Positions 1 to 11,600 of a DNA stretch of 64,000 bases are shown here, in pieces (position 1 is the first letter of the stretch; each line of letters begins with the position of its first letter). The notes under the pieces are model-generated. The model was not told the DNA's origin. It was given only the letters and a program-made list of their open reading frames with translations, and did not search any database. The stretch comes from Ascidia mentula (lineage: Eukaryota > Chordata > Ascidiacea > Phlebobranchia > Ascidiidae). Position numbers and translations under genes: made by a program. The stretch covers positions 15,314,001 through 15,378,000 of the forward strand of contig OX387198.1 in assembly GCA_947561715.1 (NCBI GenBank), in the 5' to 3' direction.

Positions 1-442
1 TTACTTTTCTTATGATTTTCCATAACTTTTCTAGTATTTTTTTAAAAATTTTCAGTCTGGAGTTAAAGCAATAACTGATTCCACAATTTCGTTTCTAACT
101 CTCTGCCCTTTTCTGTAATTCATGGTAAGTATGCATTTAAATTTGTATTTTTAAGTAATTTCAATTCATAAGCAAGTTTACAACAGAGGTCAAGCAAACT
201 TTTTCAGAATATCCACACCATATCGTGGGCCACATTACTTGGCTTGACATTTTTACAGCAAGACTACAAGATGATTAAGTGTAAGACAATTCAAATAAAT
301 AAGTATACATATTCATTTAGTAAAAGCGTAAGTTTACATATGATTTCATTTCAATCTAGCGGAAAAGTGATGCAGTAGATATTCAAACACAAGATTGCGC
401 AATTGAGTGTCCAAAATCAAAAATGTGATGCAATGAATCGGG
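1..442. repeat. 3' flank of the kinase-TPR family, repeated
   Basis: Non-coding sequence that recurs at about 5990-6465, 41780-42232 and, for the first 80 bases, 20155-20225. In each place it lies directly beyond the C-terminal end of a kinase-TPR coding remnant, so it is the conserved 3' flank of that gene family and not an independent gene. The small open frames in it are not conserved between copies. Confidence 0.6.
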
Positions 443-2838
443 TCAATCACCGAGCATTTTGGTTCGTGTTATTCGCAAATATGATTCCACTTCCTCGACT
501 CGCCTTTGTTTGTCTTCATCGCTTTCGTCAACAGCCGCTTTGTAACACTCGATGGCTCGTTTTAATAATTCGCATGCCTCCTCGTGCTTTTCTTCTTTCA
601 GTTTTATGATGCCTAGGTGGGTTAGGGCATTTGCATACACGGAATATGTATGAGCTTCAGCACCAAATGCTTCATCCATTATTTCAGTTATCTTCCTGTA
701 TGAATCTTCGTTGGACTTGCTATCGTTGGCAAGGTGATACACAACTGCCATACATTTGTAGCAAGTTGCTTCATTTCTGCTGCAGAGTTTGTTATGTGAA
801 GTGGAAGCAAGAAATCTTTATTCTTCTGATCTAGTTTGACCATTTTATCGCTGTAGGCAGCGATTCCACCACAGACGCGACTTATATCACTCAAGGCATC
901 TGTTTTGTCTATTTTGTTCTGGTAAAGCAAACCAGCAACATAAAAAATAAGGTTGACAACGTATATTTCTCCTCCTTGAGCAGCTTCCTGGCACAGAACT
1001 CTACCCTGTCTCCAGAAGCAAATTTGTCTTCCATGATTAATTTCAGTAGGAGATCGGCGATTCAGTAGGAGATCGGCGACTTTGTCAAATTGCTTTTTTG
1101 ACACGTGAGCCTCATATTCATAGATTTTTGAACTGGCCCGAGACACTGCAAAAAGTTGATTTGGTTTTAAAAAGAACAAACACAACACCCAACAAACACA
1201 TTTGTATTTTAGATAAAAAAATTTTCTCTGATTATAACGATTTACTCTTCTGCATACCGTGTTCATGGAAGATTTCCTTTAAATTTGGGTCTACTGGCAT
1301 TCGCGCAATGGTAGGTTTGGATGGTACACCTGTACACAAAGCACTCATGACATTGATAAATCAAAGATACTCATTTTATTAAAGTTTACACTGTGTGATT
1401 CAATGTAACAATTTTTCTTGCCACATGTATTTAATTTACCCAACATAGTTTTTCTGAAATATAATTAACGAATTCCAAACATGTACAAATGCGTGGGTTA
1501 AAATAAAAAAATCATTTTCCAATATCCTGAAACTATTTTTTGTGTACGATTTGTGACTTTTAGCAAGTAAAAACTTTCTGAGAGGAATCTTTACTTCGTT
1601 GCAAGCATCAGGGTCGACGAACGAAAGATTTTTCATTGCTTCGGATACGCTGGTGATAACATCCGAAGGCTTATACTTCGCAAGTTGTTTCTCCAAACGT
1701 TTCTTCACATCCAGCATATTAGGTCTTTCTTCGGGTTTTTGCTTCCAACAGTTTTCCATTATCTCCTGCATGAGTTGAACGCTCTCCAGATCCAGGCCAT
1801 TCAGGGTTTTCTTCATTGCATCTATTTTGCTGATATTTGGGCGACCCCCTGTTTTGATCAAAAGAATAAACAAGGCAGCCATATTAAATGGGTGACATCT
1901 GGTTAAGAGCATAAAGACCACCATGGAAAAGGAGTAGGTGTCTTGCTCTTTGCTTAAAGGCATGCTAGGATCATTAAGAACTTCTGGAGCCGTGTACGCC
2001 AGTGTGAGTTGATCACGTGCCGGATTAAGTGAAGTCGTCACACAATTCGTGTAGTTGCACAACTTTGCTCCACCGAAGTCGGATAACTTGCAGTGAAAAT
2101 ATTTGGAAACCAAAATATTTCCAGGTTTGATGTCACAATGCACCATTCGTTTAAGCTTTGACACATTGTGAACATTTGCAATGCCACCAGCGATTTCGGT
2201 GCACATTTGTAAGATAACTGACACCGATAAACTCACTCCACTGTTGAGGAGGATATCTTCAAGACTTCCATAATTGCAGTATTCCATCACAATCGCTATC
2301 ACCCCTTTCCACTTTGTCCACCCATAGAGTCGTACAACGTTTTCGTTGTTTGATGTTTCATGATGTGACAATTCATTCTTTACCCTGAAAGTAATTTCGT
2401 TTTCCAGAAATCGTATGCAAGAAAATGTCATGATTTTTTTGATTTTTTAATGTTTTAGTTTTACTAAATTTTTGAATGACTGTTTGGAACTCAACGTTGA
2501 TTAGAGATTTTGAAGCTAAGCAGAATCGATTTCTTTTATTTACAATTGGTTTAATTCTGTCTCTAACTTTGCAACTTTTAATTTGCTTTATGTCCACTTT
2601 TTGTAGATATTTTCGTGTACTTTGTCTACCCGTTAAAACAAATAAGTCAAAAAACGTTACTTTGTCTTACATTTCCTCAATGGATGTTCCTCCAGTTGTT
2701 GAAAAACACTTTATTGCAACAGGACCGAGGACTTTATGAACGGCAAGTCTCACAACTCCAAATGCACCTGAGCCGAGGTGTCCAAGTTTCCCAGGAATAC
2801 ATTCGAATTCTCTTGAATCAAACTTCTGCAGCTGGATG
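443..2838 (-). pseudogene. kinase-TPR gene, broken paralogue of the 48.6-51.6 kb gene
   Basis: Read on the minus strand, this matches the intact gene at 48592-51615 exon by exon. Exon A (about 2838-2671) carries the glycine loop LGSGAFGVV and VAIK, and ends in a GT donor. Exon B (2384 to about 1590) carries HCDIKPGNIL, SDFGGAK and TAPEVL. The last exon (1145-443) carries the TPR-like helices ending in SYLRITRTKMLGD. Splice sites and phases match the intact copy. It is broken in three ways. A 19-bp tandem duplication at 1042-1060/1061-1079 shifts the frame just after VADLLL. A second shift lies near 755-765, before the block CMAVVYHLAND. The proline/serine-rich linker exons are not found between about 1146 and 1590. 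The kinase part is still open, so a shortened kinase transcript is conceivable. Confidence 0.75.
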
Positions 2839-3335
2839 CAATAAAATTGTCTTTATTTCGATTTAGTTTTACGAAATCAAAGATATAAGTTACAACAAAG
2901 TTCGAAATGTATAATTTTATATATACTTTACCATCCATTCCTTGTTGTTACCACAAACGAAAAAAAATTGTTAATATTACTGCATGAAGTTGATAAGCTT
3001 CGTAAAATGAAACGTATGCACCACATGCGTAAATATTACCCGAACTCTTTCCATTCTTGCCATCTTCAACACATCATAGTAATCATCAATTTCAAACTTG
3101 CTGTAAGTTACCAATATAATTTTTTTTCTGTCTATCCCTGCAACAACCACACCGATATGAAACATACAAACAAAAAAAACTGCAATGCGAAAAAGTGTTA
3201 CGAATATTCATACAGAACCTTATTCCTCAAGCGCAGAGGGTCTTCAGTCAAACCAAATACATCTGCATCTATGTATGTTTCATTTTTGAGATATTTGCCG
3301 GTTTAACTCAACAATATATTGATGACTATGCATTT
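2839..3335. other. intergenic, nothing recognised
   Basis: AT-rich sequence upstream of the broken kinase-TPR gene. Several short open frames exist on both strands, but they have no recognisable motif, no paralogue elsewhere in the window and no consistent splice structure. Any 5' untranslated exon of the kinase gene would lie here. Confidence 0.4.
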
Positions 3336-3965
3336 AAATACTGTGAGATTTCAACATATGAGTTGTGCAAAACAAATATTTTCGTGCGTCCAACGCGAGA
3401 ATGCAGAACTGCCAAATGCACACAACAAACATTTATTTACGATATGAAAATGCCAGATAACCTTTTACCACATAATCTTTCGTGTGATCAGCAGATAGAG
3501 TGTACACACTGTTTCGGTCTCATCAGTGCAGCTGTTGACAATTGCACTGCGCTAGCTTTTACACTATAGCTGGCACACAGATTTCCGCTTTGTGGTAACT
3601 TTCAGTCAACGTCGGTGCGTTGGGTACCCAACTGGGTACCAAACAACAGATACGAACCACCGTGGAGCGCACTATGATCAAACAACTACTTGGTATCCGA
3701 TAGTGCTACCGGCTCGGGTTAACCCAATTTATATATGTGCAAGAAGAGCCATAATATGTATTTGAGTGTCAGGGGGTTATGGACCACTAATCTGAACGGA
3801 CGCTGGCGGGCGAAATAATGAGTGGCAAAACCGGACAGTTCTCTTGTGATGATACCTTGACCCAATAGCACTGTCCTGGTAGCCAGTTAGTGCAGGGTAA
3901 ACTGGATGTTTCACCAATTACGATCGTTAAACTCCAAATCGAATTCCGGATTGCGCAAACGGTTT
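3336..3965. repeat. old copies of dispersed repeats, including hammerhead-element remnant
   Basis: About 3336-3500 resembles the dispersed non-coding repeat also seen at 5488, 41256 and 52790. About 3500-3760 is a diverged copy of the hammerhead-bearing element found at 7768-8010 and 57152-57421. The minus-strand core CUGAUGA and GAAA are recognisable near 3505-3525, but the helix II hairpin between them is shortened. About 3790-3960 resembles 8220-8560 of the duplicon. The hammerhead here is unlikely to fold properly. Confidence 0.55.
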
Positions 3966-4299
3966 GTTTAGCCCGCTGATATCACGCCTTCCTGCCTATT
4001 ACGAAGATTGCAGGGTCGCTGAACTAATTCTGGTAACAAACGAAGCGCACAGCAAACAAATGTTGCATGTTTGCGTATTCTGCAGCGTATGTTGCAACAC
4101 TGAACAAACATTTCGTATATGCGACAGAAGAGTGGCCCGACATAACGATTATTATGAATATTTAAAAAGTTTTTTGTTCGGTACAACGTCGAGAGCCTTT
4201 AAAAGCTTCACAAATATTCGTAAAATTTCTTGCGTCATTCTGTGACACGCAATATAAAACAGAAATTACCTTAAAATAAAAATTTTGCAAATTATGTAG

Positions 4300-4560
4300 A
4301 AAACTACACAAAAACGTATCGTTACATCCATGAGATTGCAACACCATGGATAGTGTAAGACAAATTGTCTCGTGTATGCAATTCAGCCTTACGTAAATGT
4401 AACAAACATTTATTTAACGATAAGAAAATGCCATCCTGATACAAAATATGTTTGGTACAAGCTGTAATTGAACAAACAACAGTGATGACGATTAAACAAT
4501 GCGGACACACCAGCAACATCGTCAAAATGATAACCCATGTTAAGGGTTTGATCTGAAATA
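4300..4560. repeat. dispersed repeat copy
   Basis: A diverged copy of the repeat that starts the duplicon at 5488-6010 and recurs at 41256, 43810, 52790 and 54540. Shared blocks include the stretch around AACAAACATTTATTTAACGA and the block reading TGGTACAAGCTGTAA followed by a run of TGAACAAAC type. No coding sequence is supported. Confidence 0.5.
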
Positions 4561-5180
4561 TCTTTGAAACTCCTGTTGCTGCCAGGCATATTGCAATTTA
4601 AAATGTACTGCTCTTCTGGCATAAAATATACGTGATGTGATTGTAGTTTTGCGACGTTTCGTCTGATGAAATCTCGAAATATAATTGCTACAAACCTACA
4701 CACTTTGAAGACAAACACTATTCGAAGACAATCCATGTTCAGTCGCACAGCAGTAAAAGTATTTCATCGCTGTGACGCGACACCGTAAAAACATAACCGT
4801 GACACGGTGCATGATAAAGCTGCTCATAAAACAATACAAAAGTGGTAAGTGAAATTATGCGTTAAACAATTTCAATAATGTGGCCGCAAAATACTTGTGT
4901 ACAATAAACTTGTTTTATTCTTATCGTATTTATGATTAACATAATCAAACAGATCAAAAGATTTCAGCACAAAAATAAGAAAGGCCAATAATACCATTAG
5001 TCGCAATCGACTCAACACTAAACGCGGGAGTAAAAAATAAAAAGAACATCGGTCGTTTATCCACGCGCTGTGCGGGTATGCTTAAACAAATCGAATCAGT
5101 TTCGTTGCGACCAAGCGTCACAAATCAAGTAACTGCTATTTTTATTATTGCTTTAAACATTTCGTATTTTTCTTGGCAGT

Positions 5181-5407
5181 TTGTTTATGGCCCACAACAG
5201 CGTTATAATAAATTTAAAAACAGTAGTTATGCGGAGTGGCTCCGCTTCATCAGGTGTAAATAAACATAATGAGATACACAAAAACACTAACGATGCCGCA
5301 ACAAAACGATGTCAACCAACGACAGCTTATCGCTTCGTGCCTTTTTTCTTTACCCGTCTTGCGCTTGTTTATTTGTGTCGCATTGTGTTTATTTACACCT
5401 GATGAAG
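5181..5407. repeat. inverted repeat with Penelope-like hammerhead remnants
   Basis: A 27-nt arm at 5245-5271 is the reverse complement, with one mismatch, of 5381-5407. Both arms read ACACCTGATGAAG outwards, the phrase that opens the hammerhead core in Penelope-like elements. On the minus strand the left arm continues into a six-pair hairpin GCGGAG-CCA-CUCCGC, followed by AUAAC where GAAAC is expected, so the left motif is degenerate. The right arm lacks a matching hairpin. I read this as two head-to-head element ends. Confidence 0.4.
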
Positions 5408-6465
5408 TGAGAGGTCCAAAGCTAATGTACTTTAGAATGCAAAATTCAGACTTCTTAAAGAGTGCAAAACCGAAAATTTAGTATGTAGGTTGTGAAATAC
5501 AAACTTTTATTGCAATTCTCACGTGAATGCAAGTCAGCCTAATCCGCATAACAAACATTTGTTTAACGATACAAAAATACCCCAGTGTGTTTGTCGAAAA
5601 TGTACGGTTGTTGCCCAATTATTATATATATTTAACTTGAGATGCATAACTTAAACCCACATCTAACTGGGAACTTTTGAAGAAAAATGCATACCAAGAA
5701 TAAAATTAACACAACTGTAAAATCCGCTGTCTTGCAACATTATCGTAGGAGATGGTGACAAATGATAGTATTCAGAAATTTCTGTGGCGCGCAAATTTAT
5801 GCAAAATAAGTAATGACCAATTTTTTCGAGCATCCTGTTGCGTTTGTTGCCAGAGATAACGAAAGAAACACTCCATGCATGAGGCAAAATCACGGGGTCA
5901 ACGTCCTGATACAATACGTGTGCTTGGTACAAGCTGTAACTGAACAGACAACGATGATGACGTTCGAACAATGCGGGCTGTCGAACCAACACCAAATTAT
6001 CGCTTATATACTTATGTAATTTTCCTCCACAAATGTTGCCAAAGTTTTTGCCTAGGTTTAAGTATTAACCTTTCCCATAATTTTTTTTCTAACTCTTTGC
6101 CCTTCCACGTAATTCACTGCGAAATATGCATTTAAATTTATTTTTTGTATAATTTCGACTAATAAGCAATTTTCCAACAGGATTTACGCAAACTTTCTCA
6201 GAATATCCACGCCATGTCATGGGCCACATTACTTGGTTTGATATATTTGCAAAAAGACTAAAAGATGATGCATAGTGAGACAAATAAAATAAAGAAGTAC
6301 ATGTATATTTGGGGTTTACCTGTCATTTTCAACTTGATTTCATTCAAACCAGCGGTAAAGTGACGAAGTACTTATTCAAATACAAGATTGCGCAATTTAG
6401 TGTCCAAAATCAAAAATGCGATGGGCTACAACAGAATAAAACGGTTAAAGGAAACGGGTCACATT

Positions 6466-6603
6466 CCACTTCCTCGACTCACCTTTGTTTGTCTTCATCT
6501 CTTTCGTCAACGGCAGCTTTGTAACACTCGATGGCTTGTTTTAATAACTCGCGTGCCTCACCTAACTTTTCTTGTTTCAAGTGAGGAATGTTCAGTTGAG
6601 TAA
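6466..6603 (-). pseudogene. kinase-TPR C-terminal scrap
   Basis: On the minus strand a short stretch matches the penultimate helices of the kinase-TPR protein, including EARELLKQAIECYKAAVDE and a DEDKQR block. A stop codon then interrupts it before VEEVE. No kinase exons accompany it. The same scrap is present in duplicon copy 2 (42233-42368), and a smaller piece lies near 33838-33870. It is a relic carried inside the duplicon. Confidence 0.7.
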
Positions 6604-6839
6604 AAATTAAAAAATTTGAAGAACGTTAGAATGGTTGTACGGTTGTACGACCACTGGTACATGGCAGAGTTCGGCTTTGGCCCGCAGTTACGAAAATGTT
6701 GTCAATTCTGTATTACACACTTCCTTTTTATTTGATCACACCGGGATTCCAACCAACAATATTCAGACCAGGAATCCCAATCAAGTTTTTTTCTTGGTCT
6801 GGCGCTTGACCATTGTTGCCAATCACCCGTCCGATTCTG

Positions 6840-7757
6840 TATTACACACAATCACCATGTTACAGTTTTACGACACTGGGGCGACGTCTAACGACGATAA
6901 TTACATATCGACTAAGCAAGATTACGACCCGAGCATTCAGGCAATCCGCCTTGAAAAGGAATATCGAATGCAAGACATAGGTGTCGATTCCTGGAAGAAA
7001 GATCAGATGGAAAAACATCAACACCGGGACTACAAAGAGCTTGCAGACAGTTCCGCCGCCAGATAACAGAACATATATCATCGACGGAGGAAAGCTACAC
7101 ATGGATGAAGGATGCAGGTCTTAAGGCTTCGTCGGAAGCTATCGACACCGCAACACAGGGCCAAGCACTTAGCACCAAATGTCACAAGACAAGGACCGTT
7201 AAAATCAGCAAGGATCTTAAGTGCAGTCCGTGAAAGGAGCATGATGAAAAACGGTCAGTCATATCCTGATCGGATGCAACAATATCGCCAATACCGAATA
7301 CCTGGAAAAGCATAATACCGTGGCTGCGTATGTTCACAGGAGCATATGCGCACATTACAAGCTCCCAGTGGCAAAAAGGCCGTGGATGCATAAACCAGAG
7401 ACCGTGATCGAGAATGAGATGATGAAGATCCTGTAGGACATGGAAATACGAATCGATTAAATAATTCCTAGACATCACAATAATAGACATCGCGGTCTCT
7501 GACGACAGATACATCGATTTTAAAGGTCAGATGAAAATCACCAAATACCAGGATTTGCGACTTGAAAGACAGAGACTGTGAAATGTCAAGGCCCACGTTG
7601 TCACAATAGTTGCGTTTGGGAGCCGACCACAACATCTAAGCGAGTACCTAGAGAGCCTTTTCGGAACGCACAATGCATCATCCCTTGTGAAAGCAGCGTT
7701 GCTAGGTAGTGGCCAACTGGCCACATCCTAAGAAAAATCCTACCTAAACAGGAAAAG
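6840..7757 (+). mobile_element. degraded non-LTR retrotransposon 3' part (R2-like endonuclease region)
   Basis: Read in shifting plus-strand frames, this resembles the C-terminal end of a restriction-like-endonuclease non-LTR retrotransposon. The block TWMKDAGLKASSEA is followed by TQGQALSTK, then a Cys/His cluster (CSP near 7217, HILIGC near 7250-7270), then KPETVIENE near 7400, and then IIDIAV with KITKYQDLRLE (7485-7570). The final block is KAALLGSGQLATS (7692-7730). Several stops and at least two frame changes interrupt it, and no reverse transcriptase core is present. The family (R2/R4/NeSL group) is inferred from the CCHC plus PD-type arrangement, not from a database match. Related pieces lie at 42600-43540 and 53195-54240. 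Confidence 0.6.
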
Positions 7758-8016
7758 AGAATATTGGTAAGCTGCAGACAGGGTGTGTACACGCACTGCT
7801 TCGACCTGTGAGGTCTCATCAGTGCAGCTGTTGCAGTGGCACTGTGCTAGCTTTTACACTAGCAGGCACACTAGATTCCACTTTGTGGTACCTGACCGGT
7901 CAACGTCGATCTGTTGGTTACCCTATACTGAGTACCAAACAACAGAGACGAACCACTGTGAAGCGCACTATGGCCAAACGGATCTGCTTGGTAACCGATA
8001 GTGCTAAAGGCAAAAC
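7758..8016 (-). mobile_element. hammerhead-bearing short element, single copy
   Basis: About 250 bp matching each half of the inverted pair at 57152-57631. It interrupts the collinearity of the two duplicon copies, so it or its neighbourhood moved after duplication, or was replaced in copy 2. On the minus strand its 3' end carries a hammerhead ribozyme at 7770-7829. No open frame is shared with the other copies, so it looks non-autonomous. Confidence 0.6.
7770..7829 (-). ncRNA. hammerhead ribozyme, type I, near-complete
   Basis: On the minus strand: helix I strands AGCUGCA (7829-7823) and UGCAGCU (7776-7770); core CUGAUGA (7822-7816); helix II GACCU-CAC-AGGUC (7815-7803); G12-A13-A14 (7802-7800); helix III closed by 7799-7796 with 7781-7778; and C17 at 7777. 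The only departure from the standard core is G at 15.1, giving a G-U pair in place of A-U. Self-cleavage would fall between 7777 and 7776. Activity is not shown. Confidence 0.7.
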
Positions 8017-10560
8017 CACCTTCCTCGTTTTATTTTTTGCATACTTTGTTGCTATCTTTATTTTCACCTCATCTCTTTATTCACTTTAATTCAAATATTT
8101 TTTCTTGTTTATTTCCCACGAACATATGGTATGTAGCTGTATTTGTTTCACCTTACCGCATCTAATTTTATTTTGTACGCCTGGGTAGTTTTGCTTGCGT
8201 GGCAAATGTGTAACACGTTGATTGCTCGGGATGCTGACAGTCGAAATTATGTGAGGCACACCCGACAGTTCTCTGGTAGTGGATTGTCAAGGGCTGAATG
8301 ATTGTAAGCGGTTCTTTTAATTGGAGAGAATCTTGATGTGCAACCTAAATTGTGTCGATCAGCATTGTGCTGTTTTGTGCTAGCCTATCATAAGATCGAA
8401 CGTTGTTTTATTCGTTCGATTTTGTTGTATTTAAACTTAAAACGTATTATTGCACATTTTGAATATAAGCGTAGCCGGCTTGGCAGCGTGGTTCCAGGTT
8501 TTAGGTTGCTATAGTACAGGGTAACCTGGGCGTTTACCATATTGGGTTCGGCCACCTGCTAAAAATCGTAGTTCGGGTAAAGCTTTTGGTTTTGACCGTT
8601 AACGTCTCTCACTCAAAACTAATTTCGGTTACACTAGTAGTTAGATTACGTGTGTACACATAATTTGGGAAGTTATTTCCAATCAACGGCTGAATCTAAA
8701 GTGTTCATTTGTTCTGTGTTGTTGCTTAGGTTATCGACAGATCGTCATTTTCGTATTTCATCCAACTTAAAACATAACAGTATGTTAGTTGACAAACATT
8801 TTACTCTTTCCACTCGGACCATTTTTGCAAAACTGTCTTTAAATCGGTAAAATCACAATTCTGCAACATTTCCCATTTTTTAAATATATAAATTAGAAAA
8901 GGAAGCAAAAGAAGACTTGCGACTCGGCTTGTACCAACATTTATTGACGAAGTGTGTGATGCGTATGCATATGGCTTGACGGCTAAAAAAGCGGCGGGCG
9001 ACGGTCGGGTTGGAGTAAGTTGTTGTTGAATTTAGCATAACGTCCTCGACCGAATTGATTAAAGTTTGATTTCATCCGACAGTAGGATTGTATAGGATTG
9101 TTTATGCAAAAAAGCGCCTCGACTCGGCTTGTAGCAACATTTATTGCCATAAGTATGCACCGCACCACCCCTAAACTGTGTTTATAATGGGTGGTATAGG
9201 GTTTGAATGTATTCGGATCGAACAGCGGCGGCTTAATGCGTTATTATGATATAGTTAAAAAAAATAAGCGCATAGAAGGCTCTTCATTCAAATTTTGTTC
9301 AGCGAATCTTGTTTTCGCGACTTATGTCATAATATGCGTATCATATTCATAACCGAATATTAATATGTTTTTTTTTTATAATTTTGGTATCGAAAGGTCA
9401 GTCTATAGACTGTAACACATACAAGTATCATGTCGCTACCTCGTAAGGTGGCCGAGTAACCCGCGTTCAAATTTTGTTAACTGGCGATATTTTTGTCAAC
9501 TAGCTTCCCCTTTGTAACGACCATAATCTTGTGTTTGCTTCGCAGGCCTTTCAATACCCTCCTAATTTTTATGCCGACGGTTCAGGCGATCTCTGTACTT
9601 ATAGTACCGACTCTATTTTCATTATACTGGCGCGTTGCTGGTCGTATTGCAACCGAAATATGTGAAAACAGTGCGAAAAACGCAACAAAATTGATCAAAT
9701 TCATCAAAACATTATTGTAGACTTTTGTTGACGTAAGGAACAGTTCTTCCATCCTAGTTTATTGAACTAAATGTATTTTTGCGCGGCCAAGGCTCAAAAT
9801 TGCAACGCAATGACGATTTCATTTGCGGTATGTGTGTAGACGCTCGGATTCTACTGTAGGCGCATTATTGTCTATATGTAGACTCTCGGGGTGGAAAGAG
9901 TTAAAAGCTATTTTGAAACTCAAACCGCTGTCTGGCAACATTTACCATCCAGACGCCTGCATTTTTGCTGTGGTTGACTGGTTTAGCGGTGTAATTCAGC
10001 CTTTGTTGAATCGTTTGTGTTGAGGTGAGCCATAAAACTCGGCGTCTACCTCAGACCTCATGCCTGCTTCAACGATTTGTTAGTTTACAATTGAGTTTGT
10101 CACAGTGAGTTTTAACATAACTTCAAATTAGCAAAAATATATGACACACTATTTTACAAATATGTACAATATACACATGTGATACTCTTAAATATGCGGT
10201 TTTAAGGTCGTATGCCTAGGTTCAGTGTAAACCCTGGAGAGATTTGGCTTACAGTTGCTCAAACTGTCGTTCACGGTCGAGCTGTAGAACCCCGCTTCTA
10301 CACCAGTCCCGATTTAATTGAAATTGTCATCACATTGGCCTGTGTTCGCCGGGCGCAATACCTATTCAAATGTTTTCACGATGCGTTAGACCCTGGAAGC
10401 TCAACAAAGGCCACGATTGTTTTGTTTCCTCGAACTTCTGTCGTGGATAAAGGCGACCGTGGCTCAAATCAATGCCATTCTTGGCACAAGCAATGTGCTG
10501 ATTATCACATCTTTTCCAAAAGCAACCACATGCCATTGTGAACGTTTAAAATGTACATTA
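8017..10560. repeat. non-coding duplicon sequence shared by several sites
   Basis: Long AT-rich repeat sequence paired with 44427-46980. The part at 8470-8760 also recurs at 25940-26200 and 56865-56950. The part at 9490-10560 is an incomplete copy of the about 1.8-kb unit that is tandem at 57640-63555, and recurs in part at 26240-26520. Open frames of 60-110 codons occur, but they shift or break between copies. No gene is supported. Confidence 0.6.
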
Positions 10561-10877
10561 CAATTTTTGCTGTACCCTACAAAAAATTAAAAACATGCAA
10601 TAATTAGGAATACGCTTGGATTAACTTCGCAAGTCATTCGAACCTTATAACTGGGAAGGAATTTGCTGGTACACACACCACCCAATAATGTCCACACAGT
10701 TTGAATCTTAAACAATATATCATCAAATCACAATGGCATCAAATCATTTTAGCAATAAAACAGGCTATAAACAAAATAGTAGCAAATACTATCAACTTCA
10801 TAAACGCTTCATATATTACTTCATAACTTTATATATAGATAATTTTGCTACGCCAAATGGTTTAAAAAATCAGACAG

Positions 10878-11096
10878 TGTATGACGCCAAACGAGTTGCT
10901 CAACGAACCGTGATATATGAAGTTGGCGCAGTTAAGTTTAAAACAGGCCTTGTGCTTTGTCATAACGGTTGGTACAAACCAGTTGTTTCTTCTTATGTTC
11001 ATGTCTTATTAGCGGTAATTCAAACTTCACAAAAGATGAACAAGATCTGTTTCTACTTTTGTAATGCTCATGAAATATGCCATGTTTTCAAATAAA
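10878..11096 (+). other. conserved 70-odd codon open frame of unknown status
   Basis: An open frame containing TVYDAKRVAQRTVIYEVG and ending in CNAHEICHVFK is present almost unchanged at 47313-47540 and 63571-63798, always a few hundred bases upstream of an atlastin-like first exon. I recognise no domain. It is rich in Val, Cys and Tyr. Because the surrounding non-coding DNA is about equally well kept, conservation alone does not show that it is translated. It may simply ride in the duplicon, or be part of an upstream exon or promoter region. Confidence 0.25.
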
Positions 11097-11600
11097 TGAC
11101 AACATTTTTGTTTGTTTTCCTGAAGTACCAACACCAATATAATAAGGTTGTTTTTTAACATTTCCTAACAGTGTTGTTATGTGACCATATCAGACATTCA
11201 TGATTAGCTATATCATGCTAATGAATTGTTTGTCAGCTCATATTCTTTGTTACACGTTAGGTGTATCAGGAACTTGAGCATTGGTAATTTGTTCTTTTTC
11301 GAATCGTGATACGTGACGAAACGCAATGTTCAATGGCGCGTAAAAGGCCCCAGCTCTAACCTCAACCCTAACTTTTTTCTCTCAACGCAAACGTGGTCAT
11401 AGGGTATCGGCCCAGGGTGCTGAAAGCAAGTATTTTAATTCTTCGGTAAAATATAATTTCTGCAATATCCAGGTTTTCATCTGACTGGATCCTTATTCCT
11501 CTTTAACATGTACTAATATAAGTTATTTGTTATGTGCGACATGTTATACAGACTAAAGCTTTTGTACATTTGCAGAAGTTTTAAGCAAATATTTAGAAAT

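Noticed and set aside
688..1266. A single intact 192-codon protein on the minus strand
   Set aside because: The frame is a chimera: intron read-through at the N-terminus, a frame-shifted middle caused by the 19-bp duplication, and a shifted end, as shown by the intact paralogue.
6858..6890. A DTGA motif that looks like an aspartic protease of an LTR element
   Set aside because: It lies in the same degraded block as R2-like C-terminal motifs, lacks the second protease motif, and the surrounding frame does not resemble a retropepsin.
9493..10541. Open frames of 60-110 codons in the duplicon
   Set aside because: They shift or truncate in the second copy and in the tandem units, and show no domain.
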